This document shows positions 1 to 10,157 of a stretch of 64,000 bases of DNA, one piece after another. The stretch comes from Asterella californica (taxonomy: Eukaryota; Streptophyta; Marchantiopsida; Marchantiales; Aytoniaceae): assembly GCA_036924285.1 (NCBI GenBank), contig JAYKYS010000008.1, positions 19,329,001-19,393,000 of the forward strand, in the 5' to 3' direction. A program made the position numbers and the translations under genes. Position 1 is the first letter of the stretch. Every line of letters starts with the position of its first letter. Under the pieces are notes generated by a model, which made no database searches, was not told the origin of the DNA, and saw only the letters and a program-made list of their open reading frames with translations.

Positions 1-1397
1 AGTCAATTCAATCAGATTCCATCCGAGTATGGTTCTGAATCATCTCTTCTTGGCTGGCCCATAAGTTTAGGAGCCAGCAGATAACAAAAACTTATATGGC
101 CACAGCCGTAACCATTTACGCTTGAGACCCCTACGTAGTAAAGAGCACTAACTGTATAGTGCTTTCGACATCGTCGTAAATTCCTGGACGTTAATTCTAA
201 TCATTGATATTTCATATTTGTTTGTTTTTCACCTTTTGATAAAAAATGGAGATGCAAACTCTTTTATTTTATTCTGACTGGGTCGTGTGCACCCCTACGT
301 AGTAAAGAGCATTAACCATATAGTGCGATACTTACCTCGTATAGACCTATTGGAGCTTGGGCCTCTAGGAACAAATGTTTAGTGTGTGCATGCATGGTTG
401 AAATGGCACGAGTGACCGGTTAACGTTCACAACAAGAACGTCATTTATTGTGAACTACGGAATTGTTTTTAACGTTTTCTTATCTCAAGTCGCTCTTTCT
501 TCCCTAGGTCTCATCTCGAGTCACTCTTCCTGGATCGTTGTGTGCTGGTCGTTCGACCCCCGGCGGTCAGTGAAATTTTCATCGTTCTCTTTGACAAGGT
601 GGGCCGGTGGTGATCATAGAGTACACTATTACGGAGATTTGCTACTTTGTCATTTTTGTGTGTTTGTATTTTAGTTTTCATTATTGGTAAGTTTATAAAT
701 GCTTAAACAGTAAGAAATTCAAGAAATTTTACTGAAAACCGTGAAATTTTGGATAACCCCGAATTTGGTTTCGGAACCGTTATTTGTGAACCGATTTATA
801 TACTTTGGAGTGACCAGCATTGGCTTCAACGGACTCCTCCCAACCACTTTGGGTGGTCCGTCCAACCTCAAGACACTATTGCAGATGTGAAGTCTTTACA
901 AATCTCTCAAGACGATAAATATGCATTACTAAACGCGATGGTTCGTATGATTTATGAATGTTTCTTACCGTAAACCTTCATACATTCTTCGTATTCTCAA
1001 AATTCTCTGACACAGACTTACCAAACAAAATCTTTCGTATGTTACAAAGAGATACGCTTCATAAATACCTTTAACATTCACAAATAATTTGTTTCGTATA
1101 TATACTAAACTAACTTTTTCATAAAAGGGGTTTAGATTCATGAAGAGCATTGCTTGGTAGAAGTAGATGTAGGGGGAAGAGTAGTCTATCAGCCACTAGG
1201 AACTAGAATCAAGAGAAGTTTGCTGATATCCGGATATAGTTGTCGATATCAAAAACTATTAGAGGTGTAGATGTTGACTTCGATATCCTTGAGAATCAGA
1301 GTATTTTTCTGTCGCTGTCACAATAATATAGGTGAGATCCGAAGGGGTTAAACAGTCAAATTCCACGTGGAGCCTATCCTTTAGCAGAAGTCATGGA
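1..1397. repeat. Duplicated segment E1, no supported gene
   Basis: Positions 331-1397 match 57590-58617 closely, with small indels. The match ends abruptly at 1397, where D1 begins. Within 1-330 a short block (CCTACGTAGTAAAGAGCA) occurs twice, near 133 and 294. The short ORFs here are not supported: they are small and broken differently in the two copies. I do not recognise the segment as a known element, and it lacks TG...CA termini. Confidence 0.7.
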
Positions 1398-1815
1398 TCT
1401 GGAAGAGATCTTGGCAGTCGCCTCCTCGCAACCGTGTACCTGTCAAGGCAAGGGTAGCTCTTGAAAGATCATCTTTGTGGACGGTGGAGTGGTGGCGCAG
1501 AGCTTTCCAGAGACCAGAAGTAGAGAACCGCAGATATGAGTTGGAGAAGAAGATTCTACCGATGATCTCAGAGAAGTGGTATGTACTTGGAAGTACTACA
1601 TACCTCTTCCTGGAAGACAGACAGGGGAGGAACGGATGGAAGGTGGAAGCTTACCGAGAGTCGAAGAAGCGTCTTCTGGAGAAGTTGTATCTTCATCTTT
1701 TCCCCAAGGGAAAGACCTAGAAGGTTAGATATCTTGGAGACCAGGACGTGGAGTTCTTGGAAACTATCTAGGAAGGACAAGTCATCAACTGGGGCGTCTT
1801 CTTCCACACTTACGT
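1398..1815 (+). pseudogene. D1 part 1: 5'-truncated D-family ORF
   Basis: The reading frame at about 1475-1720 encodes WWRRAFQRPEVENRRYELEKK and continues to LFLEDRQGRNGWK. This matches residues about 70-140 of the D2 protein near 53620-53850. The copy is cut at its 5' side at a point equivalent to about 53543, where segment E1 is joined on. A stop follows after FPKGKT. At 1812-1815 (ACGT) the copy is split by element C, and it resumes at 20895. The function of the D protein is unknown. Confidence 0.7.
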
Positions 1816-3319
1816 TGTCGTGATGTGAATCATTTCACATAGTAAATGATTCACCTCTTTGCTAGGAGTTAGTCTCTCTGAGTGAAGTTAAGACGTCAGA
1901 GAAGTCGATTCTGGAGGCTGTGGACATTGGCGGCTACGGGTTACGCTTCTACTCCGACACTTGGGAGTTAGTAGCGGTAGAAGTTAGCTTAATGTTACTC
2001 CTAGTCCTTCATGCATATATTAACACCGTTGTGTTATACGTTTTAAGTCCTAGTAGGCTGATAGTATGCTAGTTATCTTGTTCAAGCATTTGTGCACTTG
2101 TGCAAGTGACTTCTTACTTGTCTATGATGTTCAATGTACATAACTTAGATTTATCATGTTGATAGGGTTTAAGCTCATGGGCTTTACTTACGTGTTGCCC
2201 ATGCACGTTTTTTAGCTGGTTTACGTTTACTTTCACGACTGCGTGTCATTTTAGGTAGTTTAAGATTTACGTTGGCATTTGAGGGGAGCTAACGTGGTAG
2301 CCTATGAGTAAAGTTAAGTTACCACGTGGATTAGGGTACTAAAGGACAACCAAGTGAAGCTATGAACTCCCATTGGTCTATTTTTATTTTTGTAAAACTC
2401 TAAATTTAGAAACAGAGGTCTAAAGAAGAGTTCGAGCATTTGATGAGGACACTGCGATCTGAGAGCACAAGAAGATAGAGCTCGTCGTGCCAAACACTAT
2501 CAGTGAAATTCTTGATCAATTTGTATCAATAAACAAGGAGTTATGCCAATTTGAAGTTTGAGTTAAGTCAGAATTGCATCACTTTTGTTGATTTTGGGTT
2601 TTCAGTGTCAATTGCAGCAGAATTGAGGAAATCGTTTCAAACCTTCGTGGTTGCGTTCAGTGTCAGCAGGGCTACGACTGTCCAAAAGTTTCAAGTCATT
2701 TGAGTGAATGAGTAATTCAGGGCGACCGCTGAAGCAGAGGGGGTCTAAAAAGCTCTCAATCTAGAGCAGTAACTTTAGAGAGCGAGATCTGGAGTTCTGT
2801 GTACAATCAGGAGGTCCAACTTCACAAGAATGTTCAGCATCCTGTAGACTTCGAATCTTGTAAGAATCTTCGAAAGTGATTGAGCTAATTTTCTGTTGTA
2901 GGTCGAAATAGCTGTCTTGGTACCAAAAATTACTGCAATATCTTTGCTCAGAACTTTTCTGTCCATATCTCGGTGCAAGAATTTGATCTCAAGCTAAAAT
3001 TTCGTGTGTGTGCTCAGTGAGGCCTCAAGATTGAGAAATATGTAAACCTTCACATATTTCTCAATCTTGAGTGTCAAAATTTGCCGTCTGATCTTATCAT
3101 TACTAGTTAAGATTGAACTTTGCTTCCTGAACATATCAGAAGAGCCAAGAGACCTGTATGAGTGTTTTACAGTGTCACCTTGTAACCTGAAGCCTATCCT
3201 TTGAGTAAACCAGCCACATCTAGAAAACTAGTGCTTCCTTGAGTAAATATATCACAGCCTTCACGGTAATAACACAGCTTGAAGGTTCCGCCCTTCCCAA
3301 GAAAACTCTCACCTTGACA
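1816..3319 (+). repeat. Element C 5' LTR
   Basis: It begins TGTCGTGATGTG and ends CCTTGACA, and aligns along its length with 19367-20894. It is 1504 bp against 1528 bp for its partner. Part of the length difference is a local rearrangement at 3024-3071, which made a 20-bp inverted repeat absent from the partner. Segments of it match the LTRs of A and B in reverse complement, as expected because those elements lie on the other strand. Confidence 0.9.
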
Positions 3320-3321
3320 TC

Positions 3322-3340
3322 TGGTGCTTCCACTGAGAGC
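3322..3340 (+). other. Candidate primer binding site of element C
   Basis: TGGTGCTTCCACTGAGAGC lies 2 nt after the 5' LTR, where a tRNA 3' end ending in CACCA would pair. The identity of the tRNA is not established from the sequence. Confidence 0.5.
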
Positions 3341-3360
3341 TCTTGGGGTGATTGATTGAG

Positions 3361-4380
3361 AATGTTGAGATTACTACAAGGAGAAGATATAGATCGCAAG
3401 GGCGCTGCTGCTACTACTTCTATGGCTGCTGCATCTACGTCTACTGCAGCACCTTCTGTAGCACTAGCAGCTACAACAACATCTACACAACAACATCTAC
3501 ATCTGGTCTGGATACGGCTGAGATTCTGAAGACGCTTGCGGCCCTGGTCCAACAGCATCCAATCATTGGAGGGGGTGAGTTAAAATCCACCAAGGCTTTG
3601 CAAGCGATATTGAATAAGTGTAGAAGGTTTGAAGGAAGAGATATTTCTAGATATCTACGTGAGTATAAAGGAGAGATGGAGCTAGTTAGAGTTACTAATG
3701 CTGAGATGATAGCAAGTTTTGAGTTAGCTGTCATTCTTGAGTTGCGGGACCAAGTTAGGGATGTACAGAGAAGAAACCTTAGAATCTGGATGAGTTTTGA
3801 GCGATCTCTTCAAGAGGAGTTTCTTGAAGAAGATTCAGATAGAGTTACTAGGAGGACGTTTTTGGACTAGGTTGAGCAGCAACCTGGTCGTATGATGAGT
3901 CCAAATGAGTTGCTTAGAGAGTTTGATCGGAGATATCGACAACTTTCAACTCTTGAGCGCATAACTTTAGATGCTAGGAGAACAGAGCTTTTCTTGCAAG
4001 CTATCGATGATGTTACGGCAGATAAATTATGCTTCATGTTAGCAGATCGATCGGCTGAAGGAGGTGTTACTATGGATTGGAGGAGAGTTGAGGATGCCGT
4101 GGCTGTTCTAACAAGGCAGAGACGAGAGAGAGTGGTTGTAGGAGCTTATGCTGCTCCTCAAGTACAACAGTCTCTGGCTCTTGCTCCCAGACCTGTTGTC
4201 CCGGCTGCAGTTCTTTTGATGTTAGTTGTGCCAGCTCATGCACAAAGGGCACATGTTCAAAGACCTACGGAGAACCATGGTCAACAGAACCAGATCGAAG
4301 ATCTCATTCAGCAGATGCGAGAGCTGAAGGTAGAGCTAGCTGGATTGTAGAGAGAGCAGCCACCTGCACCTGCTGCTGCA
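3361..4380 (+). pseudogene. Element C gag, N-terminal part, decayed
   Basis: It opens with an ATG at 3361 and an Ala/Thr/Ser-rich N terminus similar in character to the gag of A. After a frameshift near 3490 it reads TSGLDTAEILKTLAALVQ, then DISRYLREYKGEMELV and PNELLREFDRRYRQLS. These match DISKYVRYYAREMEV and VNELLREFDRQYAQLS in A. There is an in-frame stop at about 3868 and another at about 4348. The reading resumes beyond insertion G at 6793. Gag would form the particle shell. Confidence 0.8.
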
Positions 4381-5437
4381 CGTTGTCGAGGAGAGTCCTT
4401 CTCAGGAAGGGCGAGCCTTCTGGCTGTGATAGATCGCGAGATAGAAGTAGAGATTGTATATCAAGACAAGAGCCAAGCAAGAGATCGCAACGGCTGAAGT
4501 CACTCACAGACACTATGACTATAGATCACTTACTACTTAACAGATCAAGTCTCGAGTCTCAGGAGACAGATCCACCTTCAGACACAACAGATAGGAGAAA
4601 CCTGAACTCACGATGCTTTATTTCTCTTCCAAACACACTCAATAGTCCTCCACATATTTCAATTTACAACCTATCTCTACTCAACTCCTTACGCTGTCCA
4701 CCGCAGATGCCAAACGGTCAATTCCCACTCAATTAGTCTTCTCTCCAGCAGATTTCTCTCCAGAACCTACAACCGATGAAGATTTGAAACTCCAACACCT
4801 TGTATCCCTCCCTACGATAGCTTCAGCACTGAAATTTCTCAAAAAACCTGACCTTCTCAATCTCAGTCCTCCTCCTCCACTCAAATAATCTTCTCTTCCC
4901 CCCCCCCCCAAAATCACCTCAACTCAAGTCTAGTAGGTGAAATTCGGACCCCAAACTCTTAATCTTCTCTCTGCGTCAACCTCGCAACTGAAAACTATCA
5001 AGAATTTAATCCCGCGTCAATCAAGAGTCCCTTGCAGATTATCCAAACGATCTTCTTCCATAAAACTGTCTCCTGTCCGATCAGAAGTAATTCTGCCTCC
5101 AAACTGTAGATTAGGTAAAGTCTCAGTCCCCCAAACACTTGTCCGTCCCTCTGTCACGATCAACCAAATCCTCAATTCAGTTCTCTCCGAAAAATTGATC
5201 TCCTTCAGCCTCCAAGCTTCTCCTTCTGCTTCAGCTCTCAGCTCTCTGTAAAAAAATCTTAAAAAAAAATGTCCCCGATCCCAAGTCGCCGCAGGTAAAT
5301 AACCTAAAAGTTAAGGCCCCCGCTTAAGTTGTCCCCCTGCTGTCCTTATAAGCGCAGTCACTTATCAGAAGCAAGGCCCTAGCTAAGCTGCCCCCTACTG
5401 TCCTTGTCGATGACCTCCTCTTAAACTTTAATTCTCC

Positions 5438-5850
5438 TCATTCCGCCTCCGCTGTAATCTTCCGCTTCAAGCTTCCGTTGTAATCTTCCGCTTCCATTGT
5501 AATCCTCCGCTTCAAGCTTCCGTTGTAATCTTCCACTTCCGCTGCAATCTTCCGTTGTAATCTTCCGCTTCTGCTGTAATCCTCCGCTTCAAGCTTCCGT
5601 TGTAATCTTCCGCTTTCGCTGTAATCTTCCACTTTCGCTGCAATCTTTCGTTGTAATCTTCCGCTTCCGCTGTAATCCTCCGCTTCAAGCTTCCGCTGTA
5701 ATCTTCCGCTTCCGTTGTAATCCTCCGCTTCAAGCTTCCGTTGTAATCTTCCGCTTCCGCTGTAATCTTCCACTTCCGCTGTAATCTTCCACTTCCGCTG
5801 CAATCTTCCGCTGTAATCTTCCGCTTCAAGCTTTCTAAGAAACATTTCTC
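5438..5850. repeat. Degenerate minisatellite inside G
   Basis: Variants of CTTCCGCTGTAATCTTCCG and CGCTTCAAGCTTCCGTTG alternate for about 400 bp. All - strand frames look open and give repetitive EDYSGS/LQRK peptides. The openness follows from the repeat, not from a gene. Confidence 0.9.
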
Positions 5851-5899
5851 AGAAAAGTATCCACTTCCGCTTCAGTTTTAAGGCCCCTGCTAAAGCTGT

Positions 5900-6305
5900 T
5901 CCCCTGCTGTCCTTATGCGTACATAATAATCAACAAAAGTTTCTCGTGCCCTCGATGCCATCTTGATGCCACCTTGAATATACTACAAGCCATCCAATGT
6001 AGGCCGAAGCCCCAACACTTATGAGGCTGCCCCACAGGGCTTACAGCCCCCCCATATGCGCATCAGGTATCTCTCATAGTGTATTCAGGATGGCATGCGG
6101 AGGCTTAGGCCAGGAAGCCCACGATTAAAGGAGATACCGGTCTCCCGCCTCTAGATATGCAAGACGTGGTTGCATATCCAACATAGACTCCCTTCCAGGA
6201 GGCCAACATGCCGGAATAGGAACCAGAGGTCAGGAGGGATTGATCCTGAGACCACTTCCCTCCTAAGCAGGCGCTCTATCACTGGGATGGCCTTTGGTTC
6301 CGTTC
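5900..6305 (-). mobile_element. Probable tRNA-derived SINE
   Basis: On the - strand an A-box-like AGTGATAGAGCGCC (6270-6283) is followed 23 nt later by a B-box-like GGATCAATCC (6237-6246), the order and approximate spacing of a tRNA internal promoter. The sequence cannot form a complete tRNA gene. A body with no coding potential continues to about 5900. The 3' end and target duplication could not be fixed, so the limits are approximate. Confidence 0.5.
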
Positions 6306-6796
6306 AAGAAGGTAAAAACTTTTGTACATATGTTTACTTGAAGAAATTTTTCTGTAAGATCTTTACTAGCCTTTCCTACACCAATTTCTCTATACAACTC
6401 CGTTTTTAATGAACAAGGAGTCAAAACTATAGTATTTGTGAACACCTACACGCTCACGCTATCTGATTCTGAGTTCGAGTCACGAGCCAGAATCGACGGA
6501 TTTCCCTCTTTCACATATTTCACAGCCTAAAACTCGTGCTAACTATTACTTAAAACACTTTCTGTTAAGACAGGAAGCATGAAGTCGCTCTCCTCGTCGA
6601 GCTCTGCATTCTGTGCCTTTTGACCTCTTTCAGGGTGATATTTCAGTTTAAGCTAGGGGACAGCTTGCCAAGCATAGCCCCAGCTTAGCTCCTGCCCAGC
6701 TTGATAAGCTAGGGTGCAGCTTCCCGAACAAATGCTGGTTGAGCGTCTTCTGAAGTTCCGTTTCTGCATCTTGAACGTCATGTACTACGACAACGT

Positions 6797-7706
6797 CCAG
6801 GAGGAGCTCTTGTTCGTAGGTGTATTTGGTGTGACAGTCCTGATCATTTTCGAGGAGACTGTCAGGAGCTCATAGCTGCTTTGCGAGATGGTGTGGTTCG
6901 CTATCAAAACGGTATGATGCACCTTTCTTCTACTGGAGAGCCGTTGAGCACGAAGTTTGGGCGAGGAAGCATGAGGAGTCTATCTCAGATTGTTGCGGCT
7001 GCAACGGCAACTGCGTTGATGGCACCAGTGGTAAATTCTGATATATATGCTGGGCATACTGAAGTCTCTTCTAATCCTACATTGCTAGATAGGACTACTG
7101 AGAAGAGTGTGGCTCCAGTTCCTTCTGAGATACTGAAGAGAGGAGCCAAGTCTATTCGTAGGGTCACAGGATGGAGATCCTGTAGACGCTATTTCTATCA
7201 GAGCATTCTTGGATGTAGATAGACACGTTCATTGGCAAGATGCTTCTGTGGAGGAAAAGAGGCGACGAGAAGCCTTTGAACTTGATACTGGAGTTCTTGA
7301 GGAGACAAGAGATAGACAGAAGGTCACAAGGAGACGAGTAGCTCCTCCAGAGGACATCCCCTACTTCTCAAGCTCCTCCACCTGCACCAGGTCCGATGGA
7401 AGACGTGCAGAGATCCCAGCAGGAGCCAACGGTGGCTAGAAGGAGCTTTACTGCTCAAGAGAAAGGGAAGGGACCGGCCTACAAGTTGACGGCTGATATT
7501 GAAACTTCTACTAATTTGAAGAGCATCTTGGAGCAGAGGATACAGGATGCACGAATCGAGTTTTCTCTCCGGAAAGTTCTTGGCATTGCAAAGAGGGAGT
7601 TTCACGAACTGATCATCCACATCATCAAGCGCAAGAGACAAGTGATGTCTGAACAAGTAGAAAGTCAAATGATAGATGTGATAGGAGCTTCTGTGAATGA
7701 TGCATA
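6797..7706 (+). pseudogene. Element C gag, C-terminal part with zinc knuckle
   Basis: Straight after the G insertion the frame reads CIWCDSPDHFRGDC (6821-6862), a CX2CX4HX4C nucleic-acid-binding knuckle. It matches CIWCDSLDHVRRDC of A. Further on it matches the linker region of A (AYKLTADIETSTNLKSILEQ, LGIAKREFHELIIHIIKRKR) up to about 7706. Frameshifts near 6870 and 7200 break it. Confidence 0.85.
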
Positions 7707-7717
7707 ATTCGAGAAGG

Positions 7718-8330
7718 TACATTTCCAAGAGCTGATGACCAAGGCTACCAGCAAGAAGAGTTAGTTGCTGGTACCAACACTATTGAGTTCGACAATGAGG
7801 AAGCTGGCGAGGAGAGTCCAGCTAGTGATAGTGACTTCAGAAAAAGACATTGGGCTCGTGCTATGACTGCTACACGAGTTCACCTTGGGAGTTTAATTGA
7901 ACCTGTTGCTCCCTTGGTTGATCACGAATTTGAGATCAACATCATGTCACGGGAGGTGTATGAGAGATGTCAGTGGCCTATCGAGCTGAACCATGGTTGG
8001 GTGTTACGTGCTGCAAACAATCAGAAAGGTGAGCTATACGGCGCTTGTCCTAACCTGAAGGTGAAGATAGATGATGTGGATGTAGATTAGCACTTCTTTG
8101 TGCAATCTTCTGCTTCGTATCTTGTGATTCTTGGTCAGCTTTATATCACTGTAGTTCGAATGGAGACCAAGGTGATGGATGACGGATCTCATTACGCTAG
8201 GATTTGTAGTCCAGATGATAGACGTTCTGTGCAATTTCTGATCATTCGTACGAACCACTAACGAAACCGATAGACTTTGAGAGATTCTCCTATTTGTAGG
8301 AGTAAGGGTTTTTTGAAACCACTCTTGTAG
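7718..8330 (+). pseudogene. Element C aspartic protease region
   Basis: The reading PLVDHEFEINIMSREVYERC then LYGACPNLKV and RMETKVMDDGSHYARI aligns with the protease of A (LIDHGSEINLMSKELY). The catalytic Asp is kept, but the following residues are H-E-F here and H-G-S in A; the canonical motif is D-T/S-G. In-frame stops occur at 8088, 8260 and 8272. The zero frame ends at TAG 8328-8330, just after the shift signal. Confidence 0.8.
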
Positions 8331-8359
8331 GACGGGATAGCAAGAGTGAAGGATCTATT
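8306..8359 (+). promoter_or_regulatory. Putative -1 ribosomal frameshift signal, element C
   Basis: The heptamer G GGT TTT (8306-8312) sits in the protease frame. A 7-nt spacer follows, then a perfect 8-bp stem (CACTCTTG 8320-8327 with CAAGAGTG 8341-8348). The loop end GATAG could pair with CTATT at 8355-8359 to make a pseudoknot, with one G-U pair. The -1 frame is open downstream while the zero frame stops at 8328. The decayed coding means it need not be active now. Confidence 0.65.
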
Positions 8360-8829
8360 GCTATTATGATCTCGCTTGAGCCGCCTGAGGGATCAAAGGA
8401 GACTGATGAAGAGGCTGCTCAAGATTCATAGAGTAGTTATACTGTACATAGTTAGAGATCTAGTTTGATGACTTTCAGTTCTGATGATTAGAGTGAGTTT
8501 ACACAGGTAGAGGATTTGATTGAGAAGAGTAGAAGGCAGATGGAGAAGTACGCAGCAAATCTGCACTGTATAGGAATTCTGAAAGAAGAAGAGACGATTT
8601 CTGATGTTTATGAGGAGTTTGTAAGTGTATAGTCTTTTGTTCGTTGGCTGGATGATGTAGATAGGTTGATGGAGCAGATGGGAGGTAGGGTGGTGATCCT
8701 TGTCCATTCTCGTGAAGTCTATGAGGAGATTGTCTCGTACTTGCGATATCGTCCTCATCCGAGACTGGAGAATGGATGGAAGGATGCAGTCTGTTGGTGT
8801 GGCTTACATCAGGAAGCGGAAGTACACGC
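8307..8829 (+). pseudogene. Element C pol N-terminal linker
   Basis: In the -1 frame it reads GFFETTLVGRDSKSEGS and continues with several stops, for example at 8430, to QEAEVHA. There it is cut by element A. Across the insertion, with one ACGC removed, it continues as KYKAVARKVKPVA, which matches KYKSVAKKVKPVA at about residues 100-112 of the A pol ORF. Confidence 0.75.
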
Positions 8830-10111
8830 TGTCGGAGTGTAATCCGTCTACCTAGGAAAGCGCCGGGCTTCTGGCTGTGGTTGTTCACTCAAGAGGTTGG
8901 CTTTCAGGTCACAATAGGGCTATAAACACTCACACAGATGTGTAAGATCTAGTAATATACCCAGAAGGTGAAATTCAGATCTAGCTGGCAGTAATAGGAT
9001 TCGGCGGTGAACTTTGACACTCACGGAGAGGAAAACTATGAAGGTTTAGACCTCTAAACTTCCCCTACATGCAAATGAGGTACTACTGAACTCACAGACG
9101 AAATTTCAGCCTGAGATCAAATTCTGACACGGAGATATGAACAGAAAAGTTTTGAGCAAGAAAACTACGGCAATTTTTGGTACCTAGCTGGCTATTTCAA
9201 CCTATAACAGGAGTTTGGCTCGATCAATTTCGAAGTTTCTTACAGGATTTGCAGTCTACAGGGTGCTGAACATCCCTGTGAAGTTGGGACTCCTGAATGT
9301 ACACAGAACTGTAGATCTCCTCCTCTGAAGTCGCTGCTCTAGATTAAGAGCTTTTCAGACCCCCTCAGCTTCAGCGGCCGCCCTGAATTACTCAGTTGCT
9401 CAATCGATATGAAACTTTTTGTGAAATCGTAGCCCTGCTGGCGGAGAACACAACCTCGAAGTTTTGAAGCAATTTCCTCAAATCTGCTGCGAGTGACACT
9501 GAAAACCCTAAATCCAACCAAAATGATTCAATTCTAGCACAATCCGAACTTCAATTGCTCATAACTCCGTCTTTATTGACTCAAATCGATCGAAATTTTC
9601 ACTGGAAGTGCTTGGCATGACGAGACCTCTCTCCCTGTGCTCTCAGATTTCGAAGATCCCTCACCAAATGCTCGAACTCTCCTTTAGAGCTCGATTTCTA
9701 AATTTAGAGTTAAACTAAAGACAAAAACAGACCAATGGGAGTTCATAGCTCCACTTGGTTGTCCTTTAGTACCCTAAACCACGTGGCAACTTAGTTTTAC
9801 TCATAGGCTACCACGTCAAGCCCCCTAGAGTGCCAGCGTAAAACTTAAATTACTTAAAACGACACGCAGCCCCGAAAAATAACTTAAATCAGCTAGAAAG
9901 CGTGCATGGGCGACACGCAAATACAACCCATGAGCTTAAGCCCTATCAACATGGTAATCAACCTACTAAGACTCAAAATAGTGTTAACACCGTATGCAAA
10001 GGTGTCAAACATATACATAAACGACTCGAAGTAATATAAGCTAACTTCTAGAACTACTAAACTCAAGCGTCGGAGTAGAAATATAACATGTAGCCGCGAA
10101 GTAGCGCGACA
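8830..10111 (-). repeat. Element A 3' LTR
   Basis: On the + strand it runs TGTCGGAG...GCGCGACA and is matched along its length by 16064-17345. The ends form the inverted repeat TGTCG/CGACA. Relative to the B and H LTRs it lacks about 90 bp near 9950. The 60-codon ORF inside it appears identically in both LTRs and is not a supported gene. Confidence 0.96.
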
Positions 10112-10123
10112 TCCACCCCCTCT
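10112..10123 (-). other. Element A polypurine tract
   Basis: AGAGGGGGTGGA on the - strand directly abuts the 3' LTR, the usual plus-strand primer position. The same tract occurs at B (34278-34289), and a very similar one at C (19355-19366). Confidence 0.85.
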
Positions 10124-10157
10124 GAACCTGCACATCCTCCGGTATGTGCCATCCAGA

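Larger units (their letters stand above)
4384..6792 (-). mobile_element. Insertion G: solo-LTR-like insertion in C gag
   Basis: On the + strand it starts TGTCGAGGAGAG and ends CTACGACA. Its left end resembles the + strand left end of the A and B LTRs, so its sense is the - strand. It is flanked by exact ACGT copies (4380-4383 and 6793-6796). Removing it and one ACGT restores the gag reading across the join into the zinc knuckle. No gag or pol is visible inside, so it is probably a solo LTR enlarged by other insertions. At 2409 bp it is longer than the other LTRs here. It holds a minisatellite (5438-5850), a SINE-like head (about 6237-6300) and a C homopolymer near 4898. Confidence 0.75.

Noticed and set aside
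331..1397. Segment E as an LTR of family D
   Set aside because: No TG...CA ends, no primer site, and it is not found on both sides of any one D copy.
4730..5251. ORFs in G (62-104 codons) on both strands
   Set aside because: Low complexity, no homolog in the other LTRs, and no frame is longer than chance would allow.
5438..5845. Two 105-135 codon repetitive ORFs on the - strand
   Set aside because: The openness in several frames comes from the CTTCCGCT minisatellite; peptides are simple repeats.
6237..6283. A tRNA gene on the - strand
   Set aside because: A and B boxes are present but arms do not close into a full cloverleaf; a SINE head fits better.
9339..9521. 60-codon ORF occurring identically at 9339 and 16573
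   Set aside because: It lies in the two LTRs of A, so identity reflects LTR identity, not a conserved gene.
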